Origin: a virus
DNA length: 64,000 bases
Virus record (IMG/VR): IMGVR_UViG_3300046642_000884
Location: 62,001-126,000 of that record
Strand: one strand, 5' to 3'
In this document: piece after piece, positions 1 to 6,955 of the stretch
Position numbering within the stretch: position 1 is the first letter of the stretch
Layout of the letters: each line of letters begins with the position of its first letter
The notes under the pieces: generated by a model
Databases searched by the model: none
Told to the model about the DNA's origin: nothing
The model's input: only the letters and a program-made list of their open reading frames with translations
Position numbers and translations under genes: made by a program

Positions 1-22
1 ACATGGTGTTACTCCTTTGGGT

Positions 23-30
23 TATTTATA
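23..30 (-). promoter_or_regulatory. T4-late-like promoter octamer
   Basis: The minus strand reads TATAAATA, the T4 gp55-dependent late promoter octamer. It points left, out of the window, just after the tRNA cluster. The target gene is not visible. Confidence 0.4.
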
Positions 31-34
31 TAGA

Positions 35-111
35 TGGTAGGGCGACGGGGATTCGAACCCCGGTTTCACAGTTTGAAGGACTGTTTTCCTGGACCGCTAG
101 AAGACCGCCCC
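35..111 (-). tRNA. tRNA-Glu (anticodon TTC)
   Basis: Cloverleaf on the minus strand: acceptor GGGGCGG/TCGCCCT with two G:U pairs, D stem TTCT/AGGA, anticodon stem ACAGT/ACTGT with loop CCTTCAA (anticodon TTC), T arm CGGGG-TTCGAAT-CCCCG, discriminator A and encoded CCA. Position 33 is C rather than the usual U. It is the leftmost of a five-tRNA cluster. Confidence 0.85.
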
Positions 112-433
112 ATTAACGAACGTTTTGCTGCTTGACTTTACAAACACCTGTTCTTTCACAGGAGGACCGTCCGTCCTAGACCATTATTTGTATCAACGCG
201 ATAGTCAGGCGCACTAGGTGATTTCGTGTGGGCCGCTTTTACGTGTTAGCTTCCGCCGGCCTTTAGGGCCTTACCCACAGCACACGTCATTCGGGATAAT
301 CTCAGAGTGCACTCGGGATAATCTCAGAGTGCACTATCCGCAACTATCCTACATTGAACTTCTACGACTTTTATTTTTTGGTCGAAAGCTAGAAACGACA
401 GGACGACCTCATTACCCCGAGGCCGGTGGGGGT
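112..433. other. non-coding gap within tRNA cluster
   Basis: No gene with a ribosome binding site and no further tRNA T-arm is visible here. The only evident structure is the tandem 22-bp repeat listed separately. It may be a tRNA spacer or carry an unrecognised small RNA. Confidence 0.5.
291..334. repeat. tandem 22-bp direct repeat, two copies
   Basis: Two identical head-to-tail 22-bp units occupy 291-312 and 313-334, and a partial third start (TATCC) follows. The repeat lies between tRNA genes. It could come from replication slippage or be a protein-binding iteron; two copies are too few to decide. Confidence 0.85.
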
Positions 434-508
434 TGGCACCGGAGGTAGGAATCGAACCCACTGCGCGCGGTATTGGAAGCCGCCGTTCTGCCAATGAACT
501 ACACCGGT
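434..508 (-). tRNA. tRNA-Trp (anticodon CCA), some doubt
   Basis: Acceptor ACCGGTG/CTCCGGT with one U:U mismatch, D arm GTTC-ATTGGCA-GAAC, T arm GTGGG-TTCGATT-CCTAC, discriminator G and encoded CCA. The best anticodon stem is GCGGC/ACCGC with a C31:A39 mismatch and loop TTCCAAT, giving anticodon CCA (Trp); G73 also fits Trp. A one-base shift would read TCC (Gly) but leaves no stem. Confidence 0.7.
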
Positions 509-512
509 ATAT

Positions 513-589
513 TGGCTCCCATCGTAGGATTCGAACCTACCACGATCTGATTAACAGTCAGGTTCACACACCTAGTGCGATTGATGGGA
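513..589 (-). tRNA. tRNA-Asn (anticodon GTT)
   Basis: Perfect acceptor TCCCATC/GATGGGA, anticodon loop CTGTTAA (anticodon GTT), T arm GTAGG-TTCGAAT-CCTAC, discriminator G and encoded CCA. Confidence 0.9.
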
Positions 590-596
590 ATAATCT

Positions 597-671
597 TGGT
601 GCCGGAAGGAGGAATCGAACCTCCATACCTCGCTTACAAGGCGAGACCTCTACCATTAAGGCTATACCGGC
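597..671 (-). tRNA. tRNA-Thr (anticodon TGT)
   Basis: Acceptor GCCGGTA/TTCCGGC with a U:U mismatch at pair 6:67, anticodon stem CTCGC/GCGAG with loop CTTGTAA (TGT), T arm GGAGG-TTCGATT-CCTCC, and A73 followed by encoded CCA. Confidence 0.9.
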
Positions 672-839
672 GAATATCTTTCCCTCAATGATCTTGATGC
701 TATCTCTGACCCTGCCTAGTGGGATAAGAAGGTGTCACGGGACGTAAAGACACCACCTTGCCTCCGATTGGCGATTTGTCGGTTAGGGGAGCATTTGCGC
801 TTCATGCCGCCGACAAGCCTGCTACAAAACTTATATATT
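672..839. other. spacer in tRNA cluster, no gene seen
   Basis: No supported ORF. A 7-bp inverted repeat (TTGTCGG...CCGACAA, about 776-817) could fold into an imperfect stem-loop in the tRNA precursor transcript. Confidence 0.4.
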
Positions 840-915
840 TGGTGCCACCGGACAGATTTGGACTGTCTTTTCAGCTTTACGAAGGCTGTACATCACCAGA
901 AATGCTTCAGGTGGC
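840..915 (-). tRNA. atypical tRNA, probably tRNA-Thr (anticodon CGT)
   Basis: 76 nt including CCA. Acceptor GCCACCT/CGGTGGC (the seventh pair is mismatched), T arm GACAG-TCCAAAT-CTGTC with a degenerate T loop, anticodon stem CAGCC/AGCTG with C31:A39 mismatch and loop TTCGTAA (CGT). The D stem GCAT/ATGT needs an extra linker base. It may be functional or decaying. Confidence 0.6.
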
Positions 916-1264
916 TTCAAATATATAACTGGAGGGGGAGTTTTTAGGTTCCGTTTCCTCCACTTTTAGCGGAGGCTTGAACCTTCGCTAGAAGTTAGAT
1001 GATATTATACACGGACCATTCGCTCGGCGCGAGGCCGGCAAAGGTTTTAGTTATAGTACTACGTAAACACATCTTAATCATTGTTCTATTTATATATATT
1101 CTCAATGTAATGGTTCTGGGACAGAATGTCAATAGCTTTTTCGAGCTTTCCTATCACGATTTCGTGATCGAGGCAGGCTCGCTATGACGACTTACGGAAT
1201 GTCCATCCGCAAGGTTAGGTTAAGAGCATAGTCAACCTAGGACAAATCGCCTGTCAGTCTATTT
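916..1264. other. non-coding region before the lysis cassette
   Basis: No convincing gene. It holds a hairpin at about 957-976 (CCTCC...GGAGG) and a perfect palindrome at 1153-1168. It separates leftward tRNAs from rightward lysis genes, so it probably contains control signals for both. Confidence 0.5.
1153..1168. repeat. palindrome ATCACGA-TT-TCGTGAT
   Basis: Perfect 7-bp inverted repeat with a 2-nt centre. The same core recurs at 43833-43852 and 59291-59310. It could be a protein-binding site or a 6-bp RNA stem with a tetraloop. Confidence 0.75.
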
Positions 1265-1272
1265 AGTAAATA
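1265..1272 (+). promoter_or_regulatory. candidate late promoter (AGTAAATA) for the lysis cassette
   Basis: AGTAAATA differs from the T4 late octamer TATAAATA at two positions. It ends 5 nt before the ATG of the muramidase gene, the same spacing as GATAAATA before the gene at 29229. A late promoter would suit lysis genes. Confidence 0.35.
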
Positions 1273-1277
1273 GGCTT

Positions 1278-1808
1278 ATGGTTGTAAAGAATACTGAGGC
1301 TGCATTATCGCTTATAATAAAATGGGAAGGCCCCGAGGTTAATCGTTCCTCGACAGAACCGGGAGGAATATCCAAGTATGGTATCTCACTTCAGACCTAT
1401 GCTGACTTCTGTAAGAAAAACGCTTTGCCAGTTCCTACCATGGACGATATCGCAGCGTTTACCGAGCTACAAGCTCGAGATTTTTATTCGAACTCGTTTC
1501 TCCCATCTATAAGATTTAACGATCTTCCGTCAGGAGTGGATGTTCGTCTGGTTGATATCGCAATAAATCTTGGAGTAACTGGAGCAATTAATATTCTGGA
1601 AATGGTGTTGCTGCAATGGCCGCTCACCGGACACATAACTGATGACCTAATAAAAATGATAAATAGTTATGATGCTAAGTGTATAGTGTTAGCTTTATCC
1701 GCCGCGTATATTTCCAATAAACACACAAAACCTACGTGGATAACATTTGGACACGGATGGACTAATCGAAATATTGATGGAACTCAAAAATGTTTAGCCT
1801 TGGTATAA
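1278..1808 (+). CDS. endolysin, GH108-type N-acetylmuramidase
   Basis: 176 residues. The N-terminus (IIKWEGPEVNR, then EPGGISKYGIS) matches the lysozyme-like muramidase family GH108, whose usual form is hEGGYvnnpaDpGGaTkyGIt with the catalytic Glu in the first motif, here E17. The C-terminal half fits the accompanying peptidoglycan-binding region (from LVDIAINLGVTGA). It would cleave the glycan strands at lysis. There is no signal peptide, so a holin or equivalent is needed. First gene of a rightward cassette, followed 4 nt later by an M15 peptidase. Confidence 0.8.
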   Translation: MVVKNTEAALSLIIKWEGPEVNRSSTEPGGISKYGISLQTYADFCKKNALPVPTMDDIAAFTELQARDFYSNSFLPSIRFNDLPSGVDVRLVDIAINLGVTGAINILEMVLLQWPLTGHITDDLIKMINSYDAKCIVLALSAAYISNKHTKPTWITFGHGWTNRNIDGTQKCLALV

Positions 1809-1812
1809 AAAA

Positions 1813-2334
1813 ATGATATTCAAACGCCACCGTAAACTCGCAACAGCTCCACAATGGCCGCGACAAAGCGATTGTATCTCATACTATGGCGATCCTCGTG
1901 GTGAAAACGGTCACTATAATCCAACCTGGGCGGCTAACCATCTTGTTCATGTTCATTGTCCCTGGGCGCTCTATATGGGTGAACAAGCAGTCCCGTATAT
2001 CATTATTCACAAGCGATGTGCCGACTCTCTAACCCGAGTTCTTAACAACATATGGAGCGATTGTGGCCAGAGCCAAGATGTAATCGATAAGCATAAGTAT
2101 TCGATCTATGACGGGTCATTTAACTATCGACCGAAACGGGGCGGCAGTTCTTTATCGATGCACGCCTTCGGAGTCGCAATAGACTGGGATGCCGAGGACA
2201 ATGCGTTCCATTCACAACATCATTTATTTCAATCAGGTGATATCATTGTAAAGCGATTTGAGGAAGAAGGTTGGTCGTGGGGCGGACGTTGGGGAAGTCC
2301 TGACGCGATGCATATGCAGGCCGCAAGAGTCTAA
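1813..2334 (+). CDS. M15 family D-Ala-D-Ala peptidase-like endolysin
   Basis: 173 residues. The motifs SMHAFGVAIDWD and DAMHMQ give the zinc ligands (His, Asp, His) of the VanY/M15 peptidases, which cut peptidoglycan stem peptides. The N-terminus is basic and aromatic with no export signal. With the muramidase just upstream, the phage has two lysins attacking different peptidoglycan bonds. Confidence 0.8.
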   Translation: MIFKRHRKLATAPQWPRQSDCISYYGDPRGENGHYNPTWAANHLVHVHCPWALYMGEQAVPYIIIHKRCADSLTRVLNNIWSDCGQSQDVIDKHKYSIYDGSFNYRPKRGGSSLSMHAFGVAIDWDAEDNAFHSQHHLFQSGDIIVKRFEEEGWSWGGRWGSPDAMHMQAARV

Positions 2335-2568
2335 ATGAAAATAATCAAGTCTCCCAACAAACGAAAAACTCGAGCTAGTGCATTAGATAATATTGTCCCA
2401 CGGCTTGAACAAGTCATTAATAATATACGACAACAACATCAATTACGAGCAATCTATTTTATTCCGGATTGGTATCTTAATCTATCAATACCCCCACAGG
2501 ACCTAGCAACCCTCCGAGATGCTATCGATTTGATAAAAGACCTAACAGACTATAAGGAAAAAAATTGA
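2335..2568 (+). CDS. hypothetical protein in lysis cassette
   Basis: 77 residues, basic N-terminus, then predicted helices. The ATG follows the preceding stop directly and its own stop overlaps the TTG start of the next gene (TTGA), indicating translational coupling. No family recognised. Confidence 0.6.
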   Translation: MKIIKSPNKRKTRASALDNIVPRLEQVINNIRQQHQLRAIYFIPDWYLNLSIPPQDLATLRDAIDLIKDLTDYKEKN

Positions 2569-3020
2569 GCTACAACTATTCTCTAATCACTGAAAGACTT
2601 TTCTGCGGAGCACAAATCAATTCTGATGCAGATTTTGACGAACTTAAGGCTGCCGGAGTAACCCACATTATTGACGCGCAGGCTGAACGAGACGACAACG
2701 TTTTCGAACCGAAAAATATGATCGGACTCACAATTCTTTGGGACCCCCAACAAGACGACGGTCAACATCCAAAACCTGTTGAATGGTTCAAAAACGCCGT
2801 TGAATTTGGGATTGGAGCCTTGAAGTTTCCTGGAACAATAGTCCTCACACACTGTGCCGCAGGTTACAACAGGGGACCATCACTGGCATATGCTATCCTA
2901 CGCGCGCAAGGATGGTCCCAAGTAGACGCCAAAGCTTTGTTACATTCAAGACGAAGTGTTGGTATTGCTTATGCAGATGACGCCGATCTGGCGTTGAAAA
3001 CTTTAGGATGGACAAAATGA
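2565..3020 (+). CDS. CX5R dual-specificity/tyrosine phosphatase-like protein
   Basis: 151 residues, starting at a TTG that overlaps the previous stop and follows AAGGA at a normal distance. HCAAGYNRGPSLAYAIL contains the CX5R signature (Cys-Ala-Ala-Gly-Tyr-Asn-Arg) of cysteine-based phosphatases, and the N-terminal LFCGAQINS...LKAAGVTHIIDA resembles the DSP fold start. The conserved Ser/Thr after the Arg is Gly here, which may slow catalysis. The substrate is unknown: host phosphoproteins, nucleotides or lipid-linked phosphates are possible. Its place in a lysis cassette is unusual. Confidence 0.75.
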   Translation: MSYNYSLITERLFCGAQINSDADFDELKAAGVTHIIDAQAERDDNVFEPKNMIGLTILWDPQQDDGQHPKPVEWFKNAVEFGIGALKFPGTIVLTHCAAGYNRGPSLAYAILRAQGWSQVDAKALLHSRRSVGIAYADDADLALKTLGWTK

Positions 3021-3253
3021 CTGACTGGACAAAAGCTGATCTGACACAAAACAAACATTTTAACGATTTGAAAACAGAAGTTCTGGAGTTAACCAACAGG
3101 TTAGATATAACAGACACTAATATATCTAACGTAAGTGAGGCAAGAGTAACTTTAGACGATAAGGTCAGCGAACTGCAAAAACTGGTGAGAGAAATGGATG
3201 ATTTCTTGTTTCAACGATTCGGCTATGGTGTGACTATCGGAGAAAAGAAATGA
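3017..3253 (+). CDS. small coiled-coil protein
   Basis: 78 residues, starting at the ATG that overlaps the previous stop (ATGA); an ATG nine bases earlier is possible. Heptad-like leucines run through residues 15-65 (LELTNRLDITDTNISNV, then DKVSELQKLVREMDDFL). Similar short coiled-coil proteins occur elsewhere in this genome. Function unknown. Confidence 0.6.
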   Translation: MTDWTKADLTQNKHFNDLKTEVLELTNRLDITDTNISNVSEARVTLDDKVSELQKLVREMDDFLFQRFGYGVTIGEKK

Positions 3254-3825
3254 CCTCACATGTAACTTTTATCTATCTATTAGGAATGGGCGGAATGATG
3301 TTCGAAACACCAGGAGGCGCTATCACAATCCGCCGAAAGGTCAATGCGCTACACGGCACCTATTGTCCGCTCTTACTAGAATATACGGATCAGGACAAAG
3401 CAGCGGCTCTTATAAGAGAGGCACATCCTGATGAAAAAATTATGCTCGCGGGGGATTCGTGTGGAGGAAATAGAATTGCCTATGTGGCTGCAGCCGTTTA
3501 TCCTCGGCCCATCGAGTATATGGCTGTTATTAATGCCTCGATGTGGTGTAATCTCAATTGTCCCCCAGTTCCAGATAATGTAAAAGAGGTTTATGATGTA
3601 TATGGAGGCTTTCAAACCTTTGGTCTAAGCCAGTTCGAAACTCCACTACAAGTCCCTCCGCCAAAATGGGATTTCAATGATGGTAAAAATCGAATCGGAG
3701 TTGGTAATCACGGGAAAACCAAGATTACCTATAAATATGTAGACGCGCCTCATCCTGACGATTGGGACGTAATCCATGTTCATGATCCAATTGTGGAAAA
3801 AGCTAAGGAGCTAATAGCAAGCTAA
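3250..3825 (+). CDS. alpha/beta-hydrolase-like protein (GXSXG)
   Basis: 191 residues; the start overlaps the previous stop (ATGA). AGDSCGGNRIAYVAA has the nucleophile elbow Gly-Asp-Ser-Cys-Gly after a beta strand (KIMLAG). Candidate acid and His residues lie in the C-terminal part (PHPDDWDVIHVHDP). This fits a small esterase or lipase fold. In the lysis cassette it could act on envelope lipids or esters, as LysB does in mycobacteriophages, but that role is only inferred. Confidence 0.6.
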   Translation: MTSHVTFIYLLGMGGMMFETPGGAITIRRKVNALHGTYCPLLLEYTDQDKAAALIREAHPDEKIMLAGDSCGGNRIAYVAAAVYPRPIEYMAVINASMWCNLNCPPVPDNVKEVYDVYGGFQTFGLSQFETPLQVPPPKWDFNDGKNRIGVGNHGKTKITYKYVDAPHPDDWDVIHVHDPIVEKAKELIAS

Positions 3826-3826
3826 A

Positions 3827-4345
3827 ATGGCAAAAAAGAAGAAGAAACAAAAGAAAGATAACTTAAAACAGATACTAGCAAAGCCTTCATACGTGGATGA
3901 ACCATACACATATTCCGATGATTATGATTACAAGCCGGGCGATAAAGTTAAGTCAGCAGTAAAACTGCCATATGAGCAATATCCCGTCAAAGAACTGCAA
4001 AATCCCCATGTCGTCGGTATCTCTCTTCTTATAATCCTTTTGATTGGCTTAGCGTTGGCTGTTGTCGGATATTTCCACACACCTAATCCACCGACACCAA
4101 CTCCAACGCCTCCGGTAGTCGTCACGCCCGCTCCGGTTGTAAAGCCTCCGGTGGTTGCGCCGGTCAATCCAACACCACAAACTACCATTCCGGGATATGA
4201 CTCGCATGGTCAGCTTGTCGAAACTCCATATAATGATCCAGACCATTCTGGTCATCATTTACGCTGGCGTTTAGAAAATGGAGCTAAGCATTATTTCTGG
4301 CGGGACAGTCAAGGAAAACGGCATTGGTGGCCTGATGAAAAGTAA
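3827..4345 (+). CDS. bitopic membrane protein with Pro-rich stalk
   Basis: 172 residues. Lys-rich N-terminus (cytoplasmic), one transmembrane helix at about 62-82, a Pro/Thr/Val stalk at about 85-117, and a C-terminal domain rich in His and Trp. This N-in topology with a periplasmic domain fits an inner-membrane spanin or other lysis accessory. It is immediately downstream of the hydrolase. Confidence 0.65.
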   Translation: MAKKKKKQKKDNLKQILAKPSYVDEPYTYSDDYDYKPGDKVKSAVKLPYEQYPVKELQNPHVVGISLLIILLIGLALAVVGYFHTPNPPTPTPTPPVVVTPAPVVKPPVVAPVNPTPQTTIPGYDSHGQLVETPYNDPDHSGHHLRWRLENGAKHYFWRDSQGKRHWWPDEK

Positions 4346-4361
4346 AAAACGAGGAATAACT

Positions 4362-4568
4362 ATGGCATTACCACAATCAGTTTATAATGTTGCGTTTCAG
4401 AATACCAAAGATCACGTTATGGTTATGGTCCAGCAATTGGTGCCATCCTGGGCTCAGAGTATGGTGAATATTACTGACGATGAAATCAAGCAAATATCTA
4501 GACCAGCGGCAGAAGCAGTTATAGCTGCATATCTTAAGGCAACAACAAAACCAACTACCACTACTTAG
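4362..4568 (+). CDS. hypothetical protein, end of lysis cassette
   Basis: 68 residues from the ATG preceded by GAGGA at 4351-4355; longer in-frame starts lie inside the previous gene without a ribosome binding site. Thr-rich C-terminus. Its stop overlaps the stop of the convergent minus-strand gene by 3 nt. No family recognised. Confidence 0.6.
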   Translation: MALPQSVYNVAFQNTKDHVMVMVQQLVPSWAQSMVNITDDEIKQISRPAAEAVIAAYLKATTKPTTTT

Positions 4569-4927
4569 CGTCTTGCATGCTTTCTCTTGTGTCGAGCCTT
4601 TCTGATATGAGAGCCAACCTTCCGGCGTCCCTTACGTTTCCCTTTATGCGGATGAGGCACTTTCTTTCTCCTTGTTTTACTTGAACTAGAACCCCCAGCA
4701 CCGCCACCCCATAATTCGGGACATTCAGTCTTTTGATGAGCAACTATGTCGGCAACAGCATCCTTTATGAGTTTATTAGTCTCTCTATAATCATGATTTG
4801 GGAGTAAGCGTCCTTCCATTCGAGGAATGTTAAATTTATCATCGTCATCTGGCCAATGCGTATGATGCCAATGATCGTGTTCAGGCTGGCCTCTTTTGAA
4901 TAGGTTTTTAAGCCAGGTAAAGATCAT
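4565..4927 (-). CDS. hypothetical protein, acidic/His N-terminus and strongly basic tail
   Basis: 120 residues. A His/Asp-rich segment (residues 16-32), then a Gly/Ser linker and a very basic Lys/Arg/His C-terminus from about residue 83. The tail suggests nucleic-acid or polyanion binding. Its ATG overlaps the stop of a 10-codon mini-ORF (ATGA). Confidence 0.55.
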   Translation of the reverse strand: MIFTWLKNLFKRGQPEHDHWHHTHWPDDDDKFNIPRMEGRLLPNHDYRETNKLIKDAVADIVAHQKTECPELWGGGAGGSSSSKTRRKKVPHPHKGKRKGRRKVGSHIRKARHKRKHARR

Positions 4928-4956
4928 ATTGTTTTATATTCTTCCATATCTTTCAT
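4924..4956 (-). CDS. 10-residue mini-ORF coupled to the next gene
   Basis: Encodes MKDMEEYKTI, after AAGGATTAACG, with its TGA overlapping the following ATG. The peptide resembles KDVEEYKT near the C-terminus of the coiled-coil protein at 5392-5604, so it looks like the trimmed end of a duplicated copy, or a leader that couples translation. Confidence 0.4.
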   Translation of the reverse strand: MKDMEEYKTI

Positions 4957-4958
4957 CG

Positions 4959-5267
4959 TTAATCCTTCATGACTGATAGATCAGCAAGGAACTCTTTTGC
5001 TTCCTTGCAAACATCATTTAGCGGGTCGCCATCCCAATCTTCCGGCAGGCTCCCGCCGCTCAGCTTCCTCATCCTGTCGGCTGTGTCTAGCCTCGCGCGT
5101 TCTCGTTTTCGCTCGTTTTCGAGGAATGAGTTGTAGACACGCTTCAGTTCCGGGGTCGCACCGCCTGATTTTTGATACGCCTCACGGACAAAGTCGCGTG
5201 CGCGCCCCGAATCGTATTGCCCTGCGTGTGGCTGTTCACTTTTCTTCTTTGGCTTGGGCTTCTTCAT
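4959..5267 (-). CDS. hypothetical basic helical protein
   Basis: 102 residues, Lys/Pro-rich N-terminus then charged helices. The start is preceded by AAGGATTAACG, the same initiation sequence found before the mini-ORF at 4956. Function unknown. Confidence 0.6.
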   Translation of the reverse strand: MKKPKPKKKSEQPHAGQYDSGRARDFVREAYQKSGGATPELKRVYNSFLENERKRERARLDTADRMRKLSGGSLPEDWDGDPLNDVCKEAKEFLADLSVMKD

Positions 5268-5391
5268 CGTTAATCCTTCATTAGCGATTAGCGGGAGAGG
5301 CGGGTCGCCACGCCCGCTCTAGGTGTCCTGACTGAGGGATGACACCCACGGTCCCTTCGCTGCGTGTCTGACTTAAAGTCTCCAGGCATCT

Positions 5392-5604
5392 TCACGCCGC
5401 TCTCCCATCGTTAATTCCCTTTGTTTTATATTCTTCCACATCTTTACTTATTTCTTCAACCAACTTGGTCATTTCTTCGAGCCAATCTTCGTCTTCCTTA
5501 AATAATCGATCTGCTTTTTTTAGTTGACCAGCAATACTTTGGCCCTCAATTATAGCATCTCGCAACGCGTCTATTTTATCTATTAGTTCACTAACTTTGG
5601 TCAT
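5392..5604 (-). CDS. small coiled-coil protein
   Basis: 70 residues with heptad-like spacing through most of its length (SELIDKIDALRDAI, then LEEMTKLVEEISKDVEEY). Start overlaps the upstream stop (ATGA). The 108 bp after it (5284-5391) hold a GC-rich inverted repeat and no clear gene. Confidence 0.6.
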   Translation of the reverse strand: MTKVSELIDKIDALRDAIIEGQSIAGQLKKADRLFKEDEDWLEEMTKLVEEISKDVEEYKTKGINDGRAA

Positions 5605-5780
5605 AGTCCTAATGCCCTTATATACTTACGTAATTCTTTTTCATTCAAACACTTTATTGACTTTTTAAGTGTGTGTTCAAGATCATTTAAATAAACAGTG
5701 TCGCCGCGCGCTCCATAAAAAGGAAAAGTAATAGGTCGTTTCTTGTTCTCCCAACTACGCCACCACTTAAACATCTTCAT
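5601..5780 (-). CDS. small hypothetical protein
   Basis: 59 residues, MKMFKWWRSWENKK at the start and RKYIRALGL at the end. ATGA overlaps at both ends place it firmly in the operon. The last codons and junction (RALGL, stop/ATG) are nearly the same as those of the next upstream gene, so the two junctions may be related by duplication. Confidence 0.6.
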   Translation of the reverse strand: MKMFKWWRSWENKKRPITFPFYGARGDTVYLNDLEHTLKKSIKCLNEKELRKYIRALGL

Positions 5781-5989
5781 AATCCTAACGCCCTTGAGTT
5801 ATACTTCAAGTATCCGCCCTTGAAGTCTTGTGTTAGATAATCGTAAAGTATCTCAAATCTGAGTGCAGCCGATTCATCACCGGCTGCTTCTAGATCAACA
5901 ATAGCTTGTTTAACAAACTCGACCAGTGAACGAAAGTTCACATTATCGTCACTATAGCTCATTTTAGGCTTCTGGACTCTGTTAGGCAT
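5777..5989 (-). CDS. small hypothetical protein
   Basis: 70 residues; predicted helical (LVEFVKQAIVDLEAAGDESA). Ends in SRALGL with TGA overlapping the next ATG. Starts inside the end of the upstream gene. No family recognised. Confidence 0.6.
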   Translation of the reverse strand: MPNRVQKPKMSYSDDNVNFRSLVEFVKQAIVDLEAAGDESAALRFEILYDYLTQDFKGGYLKYNSRALGL

Positions 5990-6473
5990 TTCGTTTTCTT
6001 AATGACTGTTGATATTCAGACTCTTTTTCCATATAACCATACTGTTTTGTATCGGTAGTTGGTAGCGGAACCTTTTGATCGATCAGATGGAGTATTGCTG
6101 ACTTTTTCCAGTCCTTATAACGATCCTCCACAGATCGATTATATTTCGGATTATCTCGTTCAGCATAAGCGAACACCAAATCTTCCACTCGTTGCCAGTT
6201 AGGATTACTTAGCACTTTCTTCTCGATTGCTGCATAGTCGTGATTTCTAAGGAAAGCTCGAGCAATGTTGGTGGCGCGAGCTTCGTCACGGACGACTGAA
6301 ATACGGTGAAGGTATTGTCCTTCTCTGTTTCTATTAAAATAATCGGCAGAACGATCCTTTCCTTTAAGTTTTGCTTTCCTGGCTTGCTTACTGAAACGTC
6401 GTTCCTGGCTTCTGATATACTTTGCTTCTAATGCTAATGAAACTGCTTTTGTTTGTAGATATGAATGATACAT
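5982..6473 (-). CDS. conserved phage hypothetical protein
   Basis: 163 residues from the ATG preceded by CAGGGAGA; a start 11 codons earlier lacks a ribosome binding site. Highly charged and Arg-rich, with a central segment (LHRISVVRDEARATNIARAFLR) that I associate from memory with conserved phage proteins of unknown function. The composition suggests nucleic-acid contact. Confidence 0.65.
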   Translation of the reverse strand: MYHSYLQTKAVSLALEAKYIRSQERRFSKQARKAKLKGKDRSADYFNRNREGQYLHRISVVRDEARATNIARAFLRNHDYAAIEKKVLSNPNWQRVEDLVFAYAERDNPKYNRSVEDRYKDWKKSAILHLIDQKVPLPTTDTKQYGYMEKESEYQQSLRKRNA

Positions 6474-6590
6474 TGATTTTCTCCCTGTTTGTGTGAAGGT
6501 TCCCATAATATAGTAGGGAGAAATGGGAGGGGGTCTGGCTCTATGTAATCTAGCCTATTGGTATATATTTAAACATATCGTTTCCTTATC

Positions 6591-6662
6591 TGGTGCGCTT
6601 ATTGGGAGTTGGACCCAAGATCAGCTGGGTTAGAATCCATAGATCGAATGCCTTCTAAGCGC
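6591..6662 (-). tRNA. tRNA-like element, degenerate (possible tRNA-Arg TCT)
   Basis: Perfect 7-bp acceptor GCGCTTA/TAAGCGC, discriminator A and encoded CCA, and a 5-bp T stem TTGGG/CCCAA with loop TCCAACT. Only 37 nt lie between acceptor and T stem. The best anticodon loop ATTCTAA (TCT, Arg) has only two good stem pairs and no normal D arm forms. It may be a decaying tRNA gene or a CCA-ended tRNA mimic. Confidence 0.5.
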
Positions 6663-6668
6663 GTATTG

Positions 6669-6917
6669 TTATTTATATGAGTCTTCAGTTTTAATTGGTC
6701 GACCTGGAATGTTTAGTTTTAGGAAGTCATCTTTACGCTGTTGTTTTAGTATTTTATAGAGAGGATCAGTTAAACACTCAAAACACAGTTCTTTTGCTGA
6801 TTTCTCGGAATAGTGATCGTCTATCATAATTTCTATAAAAGCTAAATGAGCGTCGCCCAGCGTAGGCCATATAGCCTCCAAATCTAGTAAGAGTCCTATG
6901 TCGTCTTTTCGGGTCAT
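6669..6917 (-). CDS. hypothetical protein
   Basis: 82 residues, start preceded by AAGGTGAG. Acidic N-terminal half and basic C-terminal half. No family recognised. Confidence 0.6.
   Translation of the reverse strand: MTRKDDIGLLLDLEAIWPTLGDAHLAFIEIMIDDHYSEKSAKELCFECLTDPLYKILKQQRKDDFLKLNIPGRPIKTEDSYK
6670..6677 (-). promoter_or_regulatory. T4-late-like promoter octamer before tRNA-like element
   Basis: TATAAATA on the minus strand ends 7 nt upstream of the first base of the tRNA-like element, so initiation would fall almost at its 5' end. Confidence 0.45.
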
Positions 6918-6955
6918 AATCTCACCTTATCTTTTTTTCAATCATTTGTCAAGAA

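Noticed and set aside
112-433. Extra tRNA genes between the Glu and Trp tRNAs
   Set aside because: No T-arm consensus or CCA-flanked acceptor stem could be found on either strand.
6924-6952. TTGACA at 6947-6952 as a promoter for the gene at 6917
   Set aside because: The best -10 (TAAGGT) overlaps the clear AAGGTGAG ribosome binding site, so initiation there could not give a working message. A more distant -10 was not found.
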